NCBI GenBank assembly: GCA_028289325.1 | Contig: JANQQN010000137.1 | Span: 1-64,000 of the forward strand | Length of the DNA: 64,000 bases | DNA from: Myxococcota bacterium | GTDB lineage: Bacteria > Myxococcota > Kuafuiibacteriia > Kuafuiibacteriales > Kuafuiibacteriaceae | Direction of reading: 5' to 3' | Part shown: positions 1-10,543 of the stretch, piece after piece | Position numbering within the stretch: the first letter of the stretch is position 1 | Layout: each line of letters starts with the position of its first letter | Translations under genes and position numbers: made by a program | The notes under the pieces: model-generated | The model's input: only the letters and a program-made list of their open reading frames with translations | Database searches by the model: none | Told to the model about the DNA's origin: nothing

Positions 1-108
1 TGTTCGGTGGTGCGCTGTCGTCCGCACAAGCACTCCCCCCTAGGGCAATGATGGTCACCACCGCCGCTGAGCGAACGTTGCGGCGTACGGTCCGTTTTCT
101 CAGCAAGG

Positions 109-125
109 GGCCCCTCGGAGGGGCC
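109..125. other. Perfect GC-rich hairpin GGCCCCTC-G-GAGGGGCC
   Basis: Self-complementary arms read directly; no clear T-tract follows. Confidence 0.4.
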
Positions 126-237
126 GAATGGTCCGGGCGGGCACGTCGAATGGCCGAGCTTGTCATGGTCTCAATGGCGCTGAACGGGCGCGAATCCCAT
201 CAATAAAAGGTGCGTCAGGCTGCTTACCAGCCGGGAT

Positions 238-257
238 CGCCCCCCGATTGGGGGGCG
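238..257. other. Perfect hairpin CGCCCCCC-GATT-GGGGGGCG, possible terminator or structured RNA
   Basis: 8-bp perfect arms with a 4-nt loop, downstream of the minus-strand nap/HAO cluster; no obvious T-run. Confidence 0.4.
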
Positions 258-470
258 TCTGGTGCCCAGGTGTTCTAAGTGTTTGAAATGACTAGGATGG
301 TGGAGTGGGAGTTACCATAGCATGGGGCGACCGCGACCAGATCGATGCACGATGTCACAATCGCTGCGCTCGGCGCAGAGTCCGTGAGGTCGTCTTCAGT
401 CGCTTCGCGGCGGCTTCGAGGATGAGCAAACGAGTACACAGTTCCATGAATCGGTGGGCCTTTGCGCTGC

Positions 471-923
471 TTAACGGGCGGCGGAACCCGTTTCGTCGGC
501 CCACTGACACAAGCGCCGGTAGTATTCGTCACGGCTCCATCCCAAAAGAGCGGCGCCGAAGCACTCGGCATCCTCGGCCGTGACCATCCGGCCGTAGTTG
601 ATGGACGGGATGTGGTACGCGATCAGTGCCGGCAGCACATCCCGACGATTCGAGAACTTCGGATGCACCCGAAGGCGAAACCGTCGAGGTGCGCCATCAT
701 CGTCTATAGCCTCCGAGTCGGCGAATAGACCATCCGGCAGATCGTCCGAAAAGACGATCTCCACCGCGAACCGGACGCAGTCCCGATCCTCGAGAAAGGC
801 CTCGAGCGATCCGGGGCCCTCGAGGGACCCGTGTCGCTGGCGAGCGTTCTTTGCGACCCTCATGAGGTGCGTTCGCAGGGCCTGATGCCCGAATCGCTTG
901 AGGCCTTTCCAGTTGCGCTTCAT
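471..923 (-). CDS. Hypothetical protein, last gene of the nap/HAO-like cluster
   Basis: 150-aa ORF; start overlaps the stop of the octaheme cytochrome gene (translational coupling). Confidence 0.6.
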   Translation of the reverse strand: MKRNWKGLKRFGHQALRTHLMRVAKNARQRHGSLEGPGSLEAFLEDRDCVRFAVEIVFSDDLPDGLFADSEAIDDDGAPRRFRLRVHPKFSNRRDVLPALIAYHIPSINYGRMVTAEDAECFGAALLGWSRDEYYRRLCQWADETGSAAR

Positions 924-2371
924 TTGTCGTAGCGGCTCTTGAACTTCGAGGTGCGGCGGGCCCGCCGAGCCTTCTCCTTGGGATCCATCTTGTTCAGGAA
1001 CCAGCGATGGTTCTTGCTGTTCAAGACCTCGTCGATCTTCGCCTTGAGCTTGTGGGCCGCCTCCTGCTTGGCCTTGTCTTTCGAGCGCTCTCCTCGCTCG
1101 ACGAGCTCGTAGAGCTCCGGAATCATTTCCGTGTAGAAGTTGCGGGCGATCTCGTAGGTGCCGTGCCAGTGGGTGATGTCGGGACCCATCATCGACGCGC
1201 CGTGGCGGGCACGGCGACCCTCATGGTGCCAAAGCTCGAACCAGACGAAGTCGATCTTCTCCGAGAAGTTGGGCTTACGCTTGAGCGGCGCGGCCAACTT
1301 CATGAGCGCCAGCCCTGGGCGAGCGAACTTGTCATGGTAGAGCTCGATCAGGCCATCGTACTGCAGGTAGAAGCTATCGATCAGCTGCTTGTTGTGGCAG
1401 TTGCTGCAGACGTCCTGCATCTTCGCGCGCCGGGTTTGCCATTTGATTTTGGCCCCCGGCAGCCCGAGCTTCGCGTCCGACACCTCAGGCCGTACGCTGA
1501 TCGGCGGTCGGTTGTTCCAGGAGATTCGCAGACCAATGTCGTGGGTCACGGGCTGATTGGGCGTCGCACTCATGTGGCACGTGGCGCAGGTCGGGGCGGC
1601 GTCATAGTCCTCACCGACGATCCACTTGGGCTTATCGAGGTTCATCTTGCTGCGATTCGCACGGTATAGGATGCCGTGCTTCGACTCGTTGTAGATCTCG
1701 ATCTGCGGGTGATCGGGGCCCATATGGCAGCGCCCACAGTTCTCCGGCTCGCGGGCCTGAGCGACGGAAAACGCGTGGCGAGTGTGGCAGCTCGAGCACG
1801 ACCCCTCGGATCCATCGGGATTGAGTCGACCCATGCCCGTATTCGGCCAGGTCGCCGGATCGAGCTTGCCTTCCTTCAAGACCTTCACCTGGCTGCCGTG
1901 GCACTGCCAGCAGCCGCTCACTGCAGCGGCCGAGTTTCCCTCAGGAAACCCGGGCGTAATCAAAGCTTGGTTGCCTTCGACAACCTCGGCGAGAATATTA
2001 TCGAGCGACCCTAGGATTCGCCCGGCCTTCGCGTGGTGGGAGTTGGTGAATTCCTCGACCTCTTTCTCATGGCACTTGCCGCAATCCCGCGGCGAAACGA
2101 TGACCGCGATGGTCTGACCGTGGTGTTTGAATGCATCGACGTCTTTAGGCGACGCTCGATGGCATTCGTAGCAGGCGACGTTGGCGCGATAGTGCTTCGA
2201 GCTGCCCCAGTGCTCGATGATGCCCGGTGTTTTGTCCTTGTGGCAGTCGATGCACTCCTTACTTTGCTCCGAGAGCGTTGATGGGAACGTGCCCGCCTCG
2301 GCGGGGTCGCCCGCGGTCAAGACCAGCGCAAAGAGGCTTGCGCAAAGTGCACCTCCACTGTAGCGATTCAT
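920..2371 (-). CDS. Octaheme c-type cytochrome, hydroxylamine oxidoreductase (HAO)-like
   Basis: Eight CxxCH motifs (CIDCH, CYECH, CGKCH, CWQCH, CSSCH, CGRCH, CATCH, CSNCH), signal peptide, HAO-like tail WHHEGRRARHGASMMGPD..HWHGTYE. Likely start MNRYSGG at 2371. Confidence 0.85.
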   Translation of the reverse strand: MNRYSGGALCASLFALVLTAGDPAEAGTFPSTLSEQSKECIDCHKDKTPGIIEHWGSSKHYRANVACYECHRASPKDVDAFKHHGQTIAVIVSPRDCGKCHEKEVEEFTNSHHAKAGRILGSLDNILAEVVEGNQALITPGFPEGNSAAAVSGCWQCHGSQVKVLKEGKLDPATWPNTGMGRLNPDGSEGSCSSCHTRHAFSVAQAREPENCGRCHMGPDHPQIEIYNESKHGILYRANRSKMNLDKPKWIVGEDYDAAPTCATCHMSATPNQPVTHDIGLRISWNNRPPISVRPEVSDAKLGLPGAKIKWQTRRAKMQDVCSNCHNKQLIDSFYLQYDGLIELYHDKFARPGLALMKLAAPLKRKPNFSEKIDFVWFELWHHEGRRARHGASMMGPDITHWHGTYEIARNFYTEMIPELYELVERGERSKDKAKQEAAHKLKAKIDEVLNSKNHRWFLNKMDPKEKARRARRTSKFKSRYDK

Positions 2372-3576
2372 GCTGTTTCCTTTCTCAGGCCTCCCAGGAC
2401 CACCGGGATGGCGATGCGCAACATAATCGTATAGGCCAGGGCGCCACCGGCCCAGATGCCCATGCAAACGAGAGTTTCGTTGAACGTAGGTGCGTACTCG
2501 ACCACCTCACCCAACGGGGAAGGGACAAAGCCGGGGACAATGAGGCCCATCCCTTTTTCGATCCAAATGCCGACGATGGCCAGACCACAGGCGACATTCA
2601 GCCATATGAGCTGTTCGCTCCACCGGCTGGCGAAGATGAACAACGCGGCTAGATTCATGATGAAAGCCATCCAGATCCAAGGAACCAGCTTCGATGCGCC
2701 GTGGAGCCCAAACCAGAGGTACTCCGCCGCCGCCACGTGACGGGTTTGCGGGTAGAACTCGGCAAACAACTCACTCAGCAACAGGAAGACGTTGATGAAC
2801 ATCGCGACCTGCACGATGCGCCGGAGGATTCGTATCGCTTCGTCTTCGATCTTGAGGTTCGTGAAGTACCGGATCGCCTGGAAGGTGAGGATCACGATGG
2901 CCGGACCGGCCACGAAGGCGGAGGCCAGGAATCGAGGGGCAACGATCGCCGAGTGCCAAAAGTGGCGGCCGCCGAGGCCCACGTACAGAAACGCGGTGAC
3001 AGTGTGAATGCTGATCGCCCAAAAGATAGAAATGAAGACGAATGGGCGATACCATCGAGGGTCGGGATCCTCGTTGAGGTACATCTTGTACAAGAGATAA
3101 CCCGCGATATGGAGGTTGAGGAGGAGATATCCAACCAGCGCTACGACGTCCCAGGCGAGCATCGATATCGGCCAGTTGAACTTTCCGATGATGGGGATCA
3201 TGTGCCAGAACCGATCCGGTCGCCCGAGATCTACGGTGACGAAGGCCAAACAAACGAAGATGACGGCGATGGCCAGCAGCTCTCCGAATATAACGACCTT
3301 CTTCATGGCCGCGCTCTGGTACAGATAGGCCGGTATGACCAACATGACGGCGGCAGCGGCAACCCCCACGAAGTAGGTGAAGTTTGCGATGTATGCGCCC
3401 CAGCTCACCTGGTCGGTCATGCCGGTGGTGGCCAACCCGTCTACGAGCTGGCGAGCCCAGGCATGGAGGCCGATCAAGGCGACCAAGGTCAGAAAGGTCA
3501 TCCATGAATAGTACCGCCAGTCTCCGGCGAACGCGGTACGACTCGATCTCCTTAGGAAGCCGAAGTAGTCACTCAT
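2368..3576 (-). CDS. NrfD/PsrC-like polytopic quinol-interacting membrane subunit
   Basis: 402 aa, multiple TM helices, NrfD-type sequence, next to a Tat FeS protein; 4-nt overlaps with neighbours. Confidence 0.85.
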   Translation of the reverse strand: MSDYFGFLRRSSRTAFAGDWRYYSWMTFLTLVALIGLHAWARQLVDGLATTGMTDQVSWGAYIANFTYFVGVAAAAVMLVIPAYLYQSAAMKKVVIFGELLAIAVIFVCLAFVTVDLGRPDRFWHMIPIIGKFNWPISMLAWDVVALVGYLLLNLHIAGYLLYKMYLNEDPDPRWYRPFVFISIFWAISIHTVTAFLYVGLGGRHFWHSAIVAPRFLASAFVAGPAIVILTFQAIRYFTNLKIEDEAIRILRRIVQVAMFINVFLLLSELFAEFYPQTRHVAAAEYLWFGLHGASKLVPWIWMAFIMNLAALFIFASRWSEQLIWLNVACGLAIVGIWIEKGMGLIVPGFVPSPLGEVVEYAPTFNETLVCMGIWAGGALAYTIMLRIAIPVVLGGLRKETA

Positions 3577-4523
3577 GATTGCGCCTCGAAGTAGTAGAAG
3601 AAGCTCGGGACGGTCCCGACGTCCTCCTTGAGGACGAACACCCGCTTATTCTCGAGGATGTATCGGATCTCGCTGTCTGGATCGTAGAGATTGCCGAACG
3701 CCCGAGCGCCAGTAGGACATACTTCGAGGCAGGCGGGATAGCGCCCCTCACGCGTCCGATGGAGACAGTATGTGCACTTCTCCATCACCCCGACGGAGCG
3801 AGGTCGGTTCGACAAGTACGCGGTGTCCGGATTGATTTCGTCCTTGGGGAGAACGGGCTTTTCGAAGTTGAACCTTCGTGCGAAGTAAGGACAAGCGGCT
3901 TCGCAGTAGCGGCAGCCGATACACCAGTTGTAGTCGACGACCACGATTCCGTCGTCCTCTTTCCAGGTCGCATTGACCGGACAGGCTTTGGTGCACGGAG
4001 GATTATCACACTGGTGGCATTGCACCGGCATATAATACTTGTTGGGTTTAGGCACCGACTCGTGGTCGTAGTGATGGTTGGCGGTCTCGAGGTTGACGCC
4101 GCCTTTATCCATCTCCAGAACCCGGATGTACTGCATGCCCGGTGAACGAGAAACGTTGTTCTCTTTTTGACAGGCATAAGCGCATTTGCGGCAGCCTACG
4201 CAAACGCCAAGATTGAGGGCGTATGCGTACTTGGTATTGGGCTGGGGCTTCACGTCCTTGACCCGAACGTCGACGCCGTACGTCCGTTTTGCGTCTTGCT
4301 CCAGCCGCGCGAGAACCTCTTTCAGCGCTTCGGGAGATAGCTCTTTGTAGTGCTGCTGCAGCCATGCTTCGAGGTCGAACTCGCCGACGATTTCGCCCAA
4401 CGGGGAAAGGGCAGCGGCTACCGCCCCCACGCCGGTGGCGGCTATCGCCGCCCCACGAAGGAAGCTCCGTCGACTGGGACGATTCGGTCCGTTGTTGACG
4501 ATGGGCAGTTTTGAATCGTTCAT
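3573..4523 (-). CDS. Tat-exported 4Fe-4S ferredoxin-type electron transfer subunit (NrfC/DsrO/HybA-like)
   Basis: Twin-arginine signal RPSRRSFLRGAAIAATG and several Cys clusters (CVGCRKCAYAC, CHQCDNPPCTKAC, CIGCRYCEAAC, CTYCLHRTREGRYPAC). Confidence 0.85.
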   Translation of the reverse strand: MNDSKLPIVNNGPNRPSRRSFLRGAAIAATGVGAVAAALSPLGEIVGEFDLEAWLQQHYKELSPEALKEVLARLEQDAKRTYGVDVRVKDVKPQPNTKYAYALNLGVCVGCRKCAYACQKENNVSRSPGMQYIRVLEMDKGGVNLETANHHYDHESVPKPNKYYMPVQCHQCDNPPCTKACPVNATWKEDDGIVVVDYNWCIGCRYCEAACPYFARRFNFEKPVLPKDEINPDTAYLSNRPRSVGVMEKCTYCLHRTREGRYPACLEVCPTGARAFGNLYDPDSEIRYILENKRVFVLKEDVGTVPSFFYYFEAQS

Positions 4524-5236
4524 TTCAGTCGCTCCCGATGCTTGTCCTGCTCCGGTACCTCTGCCCGCGCAGCGGGCGCGACCGTCGGAACCTCTTGCAA
4601 CACCTTCTGCACGACCGTGCCGATGTGGTCGTCGTGCTCGGGGGGGTGGCCAACCGCTACGCCAGGCGGGGGCAACGGCTTAGTTCCCGGGAAGGCCGGC
4701 TTGTGAGGATCGTGACAGACGATGCAATCCGTCCGCTGCATCGGCCCGCGAGTGGGGTCGAAGAAGCCAGACCGGCGACCGTGGGCGCCGTGTTTCCAAT
4801 CGCGATAGATGGGGCCATGGCATCCGGCGCACAGCCCGACGTGTTCGTTGTAGGCCATCGGCGCTCCGTCTCGTCCTCGAAACGCTTCGATCTGGGTTTC
4901 ATGATGGCAGGTAAAGCACGTGTCGACGATGCCGTGTTCGAGGTTCATGGCCGCGTGTTCGCCGATGAACTCTCTCGGTGCGGCATCCCGCGGTTCACCA
5001 AGGGTGTGGCATTCGTCGCAGCGATACGCGAATCCCGCTTTGTGGAGTAGGACTTCGTCTTGCCGTTTGACGCTCGGCCCGAACTCGACCCGATCCCACA
5101 CCTCCTGGCCCGGGATCACCGGACCGTTCCGCACGTCAGCGGAGGAGGAAAGTACGAATGCGAGGGCGAGGTAGCCGAGGAGCCCCGACACGACTATCGA
5201 CAAGCCGCGGGCCCATCCGTTCTTTTGGTCATTCAT
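4520..5236 (-). CDS. Tetraheme c-type cytochrome
   Basis: Four CxxCH motifs (CDECH, CFTCH, CAGCH, CIVCH), N-terminal membrane anchor/signal. Confidence 0.8.
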   Translation of the reverse strand: MNDQKNGWARGLSIVVSGLLGYLALAFVLSSSADVRNGPVIPGQEVWDRVEFGPSVKRQDEVLLHKAGFAYRCDECHTLGEPRDAAPREFIGEHAAMNLEHGIVDTCFTCHHETQIEAFRGRDGAPMAYNEHVGLCAGCHGPIYRDWKHGAHGRRSGFFDPTRGPMQRTDCIVCHDPHKPAFPGTKPLPPPGVAVGHPPEHDDHIGTVVQKVLQEVPTVAPAARAEVPEQDKHRERLK

Positions 5237-5248
5237 AGCTCGAGCTCA

Positions 5249-5764
5249 TCAGCGCTTGCCGCGACGGAAGACGTTGGGCTTCAAAGGCGCTGCGTCGGCC
5301 TGAGGCGCGTGACACATGGTGCAGTTGTAGAAGCCTTGGTAGATGTCTTTGACGGTCACCGGGCCCTGGCCGACCTTTCGGCCCTTTCGGTCGACGTAGT
5401 GGCTGGCGGGGACGACAACCACGTTGCGATAGATCCGAGGCGGGTTGGTATGACAGTTCAGGCACTGATTCCGCTGCCCGATGGGTAGATAGTCGATGAC
5501 GGTATGAGGGATCATCGGGGGCGCGTCGTCATAGGATTTGTTGAGCTTCTTGTTGCGTCCGGGCTTCTTACTGGTCAGCGTGACGAGCGGCGGGGGAGCG
5601 TTGACATCTTGGACGGGGATCTTGCGGATCCCGATCTCCGTCGAAGTCTTTCCCTTGGACTTCTTTTGACGCTCTTTGCTCTGTTGTCCGGAGGCGGGCG
5701 ATGCGAAGGCGCATACTATCACCGCGGACAGAGCGATACGCATTAGTTTGCTAATGAGTGACAT
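5249..5764 (-). CDS. napB: Periplasmic nitrate reductase diheme cytochrome subunit NapB
   Basis: PPMIPHTV...CLNCH...CTMCHAPQADAAPLKPNVF, typical NapB; signal peptide from 5764. Confidence 0.85.
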   Translation of the reverse strand: MSLISKLMRIALSAVIVCAFASPASGQQSKERQKKSKGKTSTEIGIRKIPVQDVNAPPPLVTLTSKKPGRNKKLNKSYDDAPPMIPHTVIDYLPIGQRNQCLNCHTNPPRIYRNVVVVPASHYVDRKGRKVGQGPVTVKDIYQGFYNCTMCHAPQADAAPLKPNVFRRGKR

Positions 5765-6578
5765 GTTGATCCTCCAAAGTCGTTCGCTTCCAGCGCACGG
5801 GTTGCATTGAGAATGCCAAGGCGCGTTGGTCGCAGATGTCCACGCACTGCGCGCATTGTGTACATGCACTGTCGCGGACGGCGGTCTGTTGACTGTCCGT
5901 CTTGAGTAAGGGGGTAAGGACGGGGCGCTCTGGGCAGACCGAGCTGCACTTCATACAGTGATTACACTTTTCGGGGTCAAGGCGTACGTGAAGCAACGCG
6001 CGACGGCCCAAGAGCGAATAGAAAGCCCCCAACGGACAGATATGACCGCAGAAGCCGTTGGGGTGAATCAATAGATCGTACAGAAAGATAGCAACCAACA
6101 CCAGCCAGCCGGCCCCCACACTATAGACGAACGTTCGTACTGCGATGCCCACCGGGCTGACCCACTCGAAAGCGGCGACGCCGGAAATGGCGGAGATGAG
6201 CAACGTAAGGATCAGCAGCCAGTATCGGGTCGATCGGGGCACTGACACCTCGGTTCTTACCGCGAGGCGGCGTCCGATACGGTTCGCTGTTTCGGTGACG
6301 ATGTTGACGGGACAGACCCAGCTACAAAAGGCGCGCCCGAATAGGACTCCGTACACGGCGACGACGATCGCGGCCCCCACGAGCGCGGTGGTTGCGGGTA
6401 CGACGCCCGCCGCGAAGATCTGGAGCACCGCGAGGGGGTCGGCCAGTGGAATCGTGTCGAAGAGTTGCGACGACGACAGGGTGCCGCTGAGAATCCGTAC
6501 GCCGGCATAGCTGCTGGCGGCAAACAAACCGAGCATGCTCAGTTGCATGGTTCGACGGGCGAAGCGCCAGCGGCTCAT
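5751..6578 (-). CDS. napH: Quinol dehydrogenase membrane component NapH
   Basis: Four-TM polyferredoxin; CSWVCPVN, CGHICPLGAFYSLLGR and two 4Fe-4S motifs. Confidence 0.88.
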   Translation of the reverse strand: MSRWRFARRTMQLSMLGLFAASSYAGVRILSGTLSSSQLFDTIPLADPLAVLQIFAAGVVPATTALVGAAIVVAVYGVLFGRAFCSWVCPVNIVTETANRIGRRLAVRTEVSVPRSTRYWLLILTLLISAISGVAAFEWVSPVGIAVRTFVYSVGAGWLVLVAIFLYDLLIHPNGFCGHICPLGAFYSLLGRRALLHVRLDPEKCNHCMKCSSVCPERPVLTPLLKTDSQQTAVRDSACTQCAQCVDICDQRALAFSMQPVRWKRTTLEDQHVTH

Positions 6579-7339
6579 GGCTGACCTCCTCGGTTCAAGT
6601 AGTCCAAGCCCGGCGTCTCCGCGGATGAGTCGGGCTGGGGAGGCTGCTCGTCGGGGCGGACGGCGTCGGGTGACGTGGCGAAGTCACGGAGTCGATAGTG
6701 ATCTCCGATCTTACCCATCGCGACGTCTCGGGGCAGAACCCGAATGGCCGGCCGTTCGGTGATGCACGCGTGTTCGCACTGACCGCATCCGGTACACAGG
6801 TCCGCATTGACGGTGGGCGCGAAGTAGGCGTGGACGCCGGTCTGATCTTGGTGCCGATAGACGAGCGACAGCGCTTCGTCGATCAGGGGACACGCCCGAT
6901 GACAGGCCTCACACCGCAGTCCCTGCATGGACAGGCAGCTCGACGGGTCGACGACCGCCAGGCCGATCCGTGCCTGGCGGATGTCTTGCATATCGGTGTC
7001 CAGGGCACCGGTAGGGCAGTTGCGAACGCACGGGATGTCGGTGCACATCTCGCAGGGGGTCTCCCGCGGGTTGAGCACGGGGGTGCCGATAGGGGCGTCA
7101 GCGGCCCAATCAGCCAGTGAGAGGGCGTCGTAAGGGCAGGCTTGAACGCACTCACCGCACTTGATGCACGCGGCTTCGAACGCTCCCGGGGTCATCGATC
7201 CCGGCGGTCGCAACACGAGCGGAGCGGCTTTCGCCTTCGCGAGATAGCCGTACCACGCCGATCCCACAATCCCGGCCGCGGCAGCGTTGCGCGCGGTCCC
7301 GATGAGAAAGACTCGTCGGTTATGGGATTTGTTCGCCAC
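6575..7339 (-). CDS. napG: MauM/NapG-type ferredoxin protein
   Basis: Tat-like N-terminus NRRVFLIGTARNAAAAG; several 4Fe-4S motifs; next to napH and napA. Confidence 0.87.
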   Translation of the reverse strand: MANKSHNRRVFLIGTARNAAAAGIVGSAWYGYLAKAKAAPLVLRPPGSMTPGAFEAACIKCGECVQACPYDALSLADWAADAPIGTPVLNPRETPCEMCTDIPCVRNCPTGALDTDMQDIRQARIGLAVVDPSSCLSMQGLRCEACHRACPLIDEALSLVYRHQDQTGVHAYFAPTVNADLCTGCGQCEHACITERPAIRVLPRDVAMGKIGDHYRLRDFATSPDAVRPDEQPPQPDSSAETPGLDYLNRGGQP

Positions 7340-7350
7340 TGCTTAGAACC

Positions 7351-10092
7351 TCACGCCGGGTAGATCTTGACCGCACACTTCTTAAAATCCGTTTCTTTCG
7401 AGATCGGATCCGTGGCGTCCAAGGTGAGCTTGTTGATGAGAATGTTCTCGTCAAACCAAGGCACGAAGATCGTGCCTTTCGGCATTCGGTTGCGGCCTCG
7501 AGTCTGGATCCGGGCCTGGACCCGTCCTCGTCGAGACTCGATCCACGCAAGGGCGCCATCTTTTAGTCGATACTTTTTGGCGTCCTCGGGGTTCATGAAG
7601 ATCTCGGCGGCCGGAACGGCCCGATGGAGCTCGCGGACTCGGCGAGTCATCGTGCCGGAGTGCCAGTGCTCGAGGACGCGGCCGGTCGTGAGCCAAAGCG
7701 GGAATTGCCGATCCGGCATCTCGACCGGCTCCATGTACGGGCGGAAGAAGATCTTCGCCTTGTCGCCGATCGAGACCTTCTTCGGGCTTGTAACGCCGTC
7801 TAGATTGCCCTCCGGCAGGCTCTTGAGCGCTTTGCCATAGAAGCTGAAGCCCTTTCCTTTCGGAACGTACGGGTCATGACCTTCGATGAATCGCCATTGA
7901 GTCTCCTTGCCGTTGACCACCGGCCACTTCAGGCCTCTTACGCGGTGGTAAGTATCGAAATCGGCGAGGTCGTGACCGTTGCCGAGCGTGAATTGACGGT
8001 ACTCTTCCCACAGCGCTTTTTCGGGGAACCATCGACCCCCGTCTTTCTCGGCGATGTGGTTGCGGTAGCCCTTTCCGATCGCATCAGGCCAACGGAACTT
8101 CCGGGTAAATTGGTTGTGGAACAGAACCTCGTACAGGCTATCGGTCGGCTTATAGCCCATCTTCTTCGCGGCGCCGAGCACGGAGGGGAGTCGTCCGGTC
8201 TGAAACCCGGGGGCCTTGAGACCGGGAACCTTCTGTTCGCCCCAAACGTCGGCCAGCAGAATACGCTTCGAGAACTCGGTGATATGCCACAGGTCGCCCA
8301 TCGCTTCGCCGGGCGGTTGCGTCTGCTGACGCCAGTGTTGGGTCCTTCGCTCGGCGTTGCCGTACGCGCCCCACTTCTCGTGGATCATGGCCGCGGGCAG
8401 GACGAGGTCTGCCACCTTCGCCGAGATGCTGGGGTAGGCCTCGGAGACGACAATGAAGTTGTCCATCTCTCGGGCGGCTTCGAACCAATGGTTCGCGTTG
8501 GCCGAGTTTTGGAACAGATTCGCCACCTGAACCCAGAGGAAGCGTATGCTGCCGTCCTCGAGATCCCGTAGGATCTTCACCGTGTGGCTGCCCACTTTAG
8601 GGCTGATGGTCTTCGGCGGTAGCTTCCAGAACCCTTCCGCGATCTCGCGATGTTTCGGATTCGCGACGACCATATCCGACGGGAGTCGATGCGCGAACGT
8701 GCCGACCTCTCGCGCGGTTCCGCATGCGGACGGCTGACCGGTAAGAGAAAAGGCCCCATTTCCGGGTTGGCTGTGTTTGCCGAGCAGCAGGTGGATGGCG
8801 TAGATCTGTTCGTTGACCCACACGCCGCGCTGATGCTGATTGAAGCCCATCGTCCAGTAGGACATGACTTTTCGGTCGGGGTCGGCGTACAGCTTGGCGA
8901 GCTGGCGAAGCTTGTCTTTGTACCGCTCGATGGGCTCGTCGGGATCTCCTTTCGATAGACGGGCGACGAAGTCGAGGGTGTAGGGCTCGAGGCCCTTCTT
9001 GAAGGTTTCGAACGTGATGAGCCAATGGGCTTTCGCTTTGGCCCGGTCCTTCATCTTGACCGTGCGCTGGTCTTTCTTGGGATCGAGACCCAGCGCGACC
9101 ATCTCGTCGTCGCTCAGGATCTTCTCGAGCTCTTTCGCCACCGTATCCCGTTCTGCTTTGGTCGCTTTGCCGAGGCCCGGGAGCCCGTATCCGGTGAACT
9201 TGACGCCGGTGGCGAAGACGCAGTGTTTCTTGACGAAGTCCCAGTTGACAGCGTCGCGATGCACGATTTCGCGGAGGATGTAGTTGAGGATGGCGAGATC
9301 CGTGTTGGGCTTGAAGATGATTTCGAGGTCGGCGAGGTCGCTGCAGCGGTTCGTGTACGTCGACAGATTGACGATACGCGCCTTGTCATGGGTAAGCCGA
9401 CGGTCGGTGCATCGAGACCATAGAATGGGGTGGTTCTCGGCCATGTTGGCCCCCCACGTGACGATGGTGTCGGTGAACTCCATGTCTTCGTAGTTACCGC
9501 TGGGCTCGTCGATGCCGAACGTCTGGATGAAGGCAGCGACGGCCGAGGCCATACAGTGGCGGGCGTTGGGGTCGATATTGTTGGACCGCCAGCCGGCTTT
9601 GACGAGCTTCGCCGCTGCGTAGCCCTCTTGTACGGTGTATTGTCCGGACCCGAAGATGGCGACGCCGGAGGGGCCCAGGTCTTTGTAGTGGCGCTTGAAC
9701 TGCGTGGCCATCACCGAGAAAGCTTCGTCCCAAGATACGGGCTCGAATTTCCCCCGCTTATCGAACTTGCCGTTCTTCTTGCGGAGCAGGGGCATCGTGA
9801 GGCGATCGGCGCCGTACAGGATCTTGGCGTTGAAGTACCCCTTGATGCAGTTGAGACCACGATTGACGGGAGCTTCGGGATCGCCCTTCGTCGCGACGAC
9901 GCGCCCATCTTTGGTGGCGATCATGATTCCGCAGCCCGTGCCGCAGAAGCGGCACACGCCCTTGTCCCAGTGCCAGCCGGCCTCGGCGTTCGCGGCCAGT
10001 GCCTCGTCCTGTCCCAAGACTTTAAGGCCGGCGGCGCTCGCGGCGGCGGCGGCGGCGGAGGCTTTGAGCAGCTGTCGTCGATTCGTCTTCAT
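7351..10092 (-). CDS. napA: Periplasmic nitrate reductase catalytic subunit NapA
   Basis: 913-aa Mo-bisMGD oxidoreductase; Tat signal; [22 protein letters not shown]; nap gene context. Confidence 0.93.
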   Translation of the reverse strand: MKTNRRQLLKASAAAAAASAAGLKVLGQDEALAANAEAGWHWDKGVCRFCGTGCGIMIATKDGRVVATKGDPEAPVNRGLNCIKGYFNAKILYGADRLTMPLLRKKNGKFDKRGKFEPVSWDEAFSVMATQFKRHYKDLGPSGVAIFGSGQYTVQEGYAAAKLVKAGWRSNNIDPNARHCMASAVAAFIQTFGIDEPSGNYEDMEFTDTIVTWGANMAENHPILWSRCTDRRLTHDKARIVNLSTYTNRCSDLADLEIIFKPNTDLAILNYILREIVHRDAVNWDFVKKHCVFATGVKFTGYGLPGLGKATKAERDTVAKELEKILSDDEMVALGLDPKKDQRTVKMKDRAKAKAHWLITFETFKKGLEPYTLDFVARLSKGDPDEPIERYKDKLRQLAKLYADPDRKVMSYWTMGFNQHQRGVWVNEQIYAIHLLLGKHSQPGNGAFSLTGQPSACGTAREVGTFAHRLPSDMVVANPKHREIAEGFWKLPPKTISPKVGSHTVKILRDLEDGSIRFLWVQVANLFQNSANANHWFEAAREMDNFIVVSEAYPSISAKVADLVLPAAMIHEKWGAYGNAERRTQHWRQQTQPPGEAMGDLWHITEFSKRILLADVWGEQKVPGLKAPGFQTGRLPSVLGAAKKMGYKPTDSLYEVLFHNQFTRKFRWPDAIGKGYRNHIAEKDGGRWFPEKALWEEYRQFTLGNGHDLADFDTYHRVRGLKWPVVNGKETQWRFIEGHDPYVPKGKGFSFYGKALKSLPEGNLDGVTSPKKVSIGDKAKIFFRPYMEPVEMPDRQFPLWLTTGRVLEHWHSGTMTRRVRELHRAVPAAEIFMNPEDAKKYRLKDGALAWIESRRGRVQARIQTRGRNRMPKGTIFVPWFDENILINKLTLDATDPISKETDFKKCAVKIYPA

Positions 10093-10101
10093 CGTTGTTC
10101 C

Positions 10102-10428
10102 TCAAATCTGCTCGCGAACGGCGTCTTCCGGCTCGCTGGTCAGGTCTGTCGCGTCCTCGAAGGCGTGGTAGGCAACGTCCGCACAAATCACGCCACGGGT
10201 CGCCTCAACGCGGTGCATGGCGTCGATGAGGTCCTGTAATGTTCGTCTCTCTATGGTGGCCACGGCGGTTCCCGTGTCCGGCTCCAAGTGATGGAACTCG
10301 AGCGCTTCGTTGATGCGGAGGGCTTCGAGGGTCTTTTCGAGAGTGCGAGGTTCGATGCGGAGCGCGATCCCGGAGACATGCATGGCGTGCGCACGCGAGT
10401 TCAAGATGTAGGCCAAGCCATCATTCAC
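10102..10428 (-). CDS. napD: NapA maturation chaperone NapD
   Basis: Small protein beginning HVSGIALRI..; immediately upstream of napA. Confidence 0.75.
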   Translation of the reverse strand: MNDGLAYILNSRAHAMHVSGIALRIEPRTLEKTLEALRINEALEFHHLEPDTGTAVATIERRTLQDLIDAMHRVEATRGVICADVAYHAFEDATDLTSEPEDAVREQI

Positions 10429-10479
10429 AGCCGTTGGGACGGATCAGCCTCACGAGGACGCCGACGTTACGGCAGCGCA

Positions 10480-10533
10480 GTAACATCAGATTCCTTTATC
10501 GTAACATTGACCGCTAAAGCGGATATCTATTAT
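10480..10533. promoter_or_regulatory. Rrf2/nap divergent regulatory region
   Basis: TTGACC (10507-10512) and TATTAT (10528-10533) around dyad CCGCT-AA-AGCGG (10511-10522); direct repeat GTAACAT at 10480 and 10501 (21-bp spacing). Confidence 0.45.
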
Positions 10534-10543
10534 CGTTTATAGG

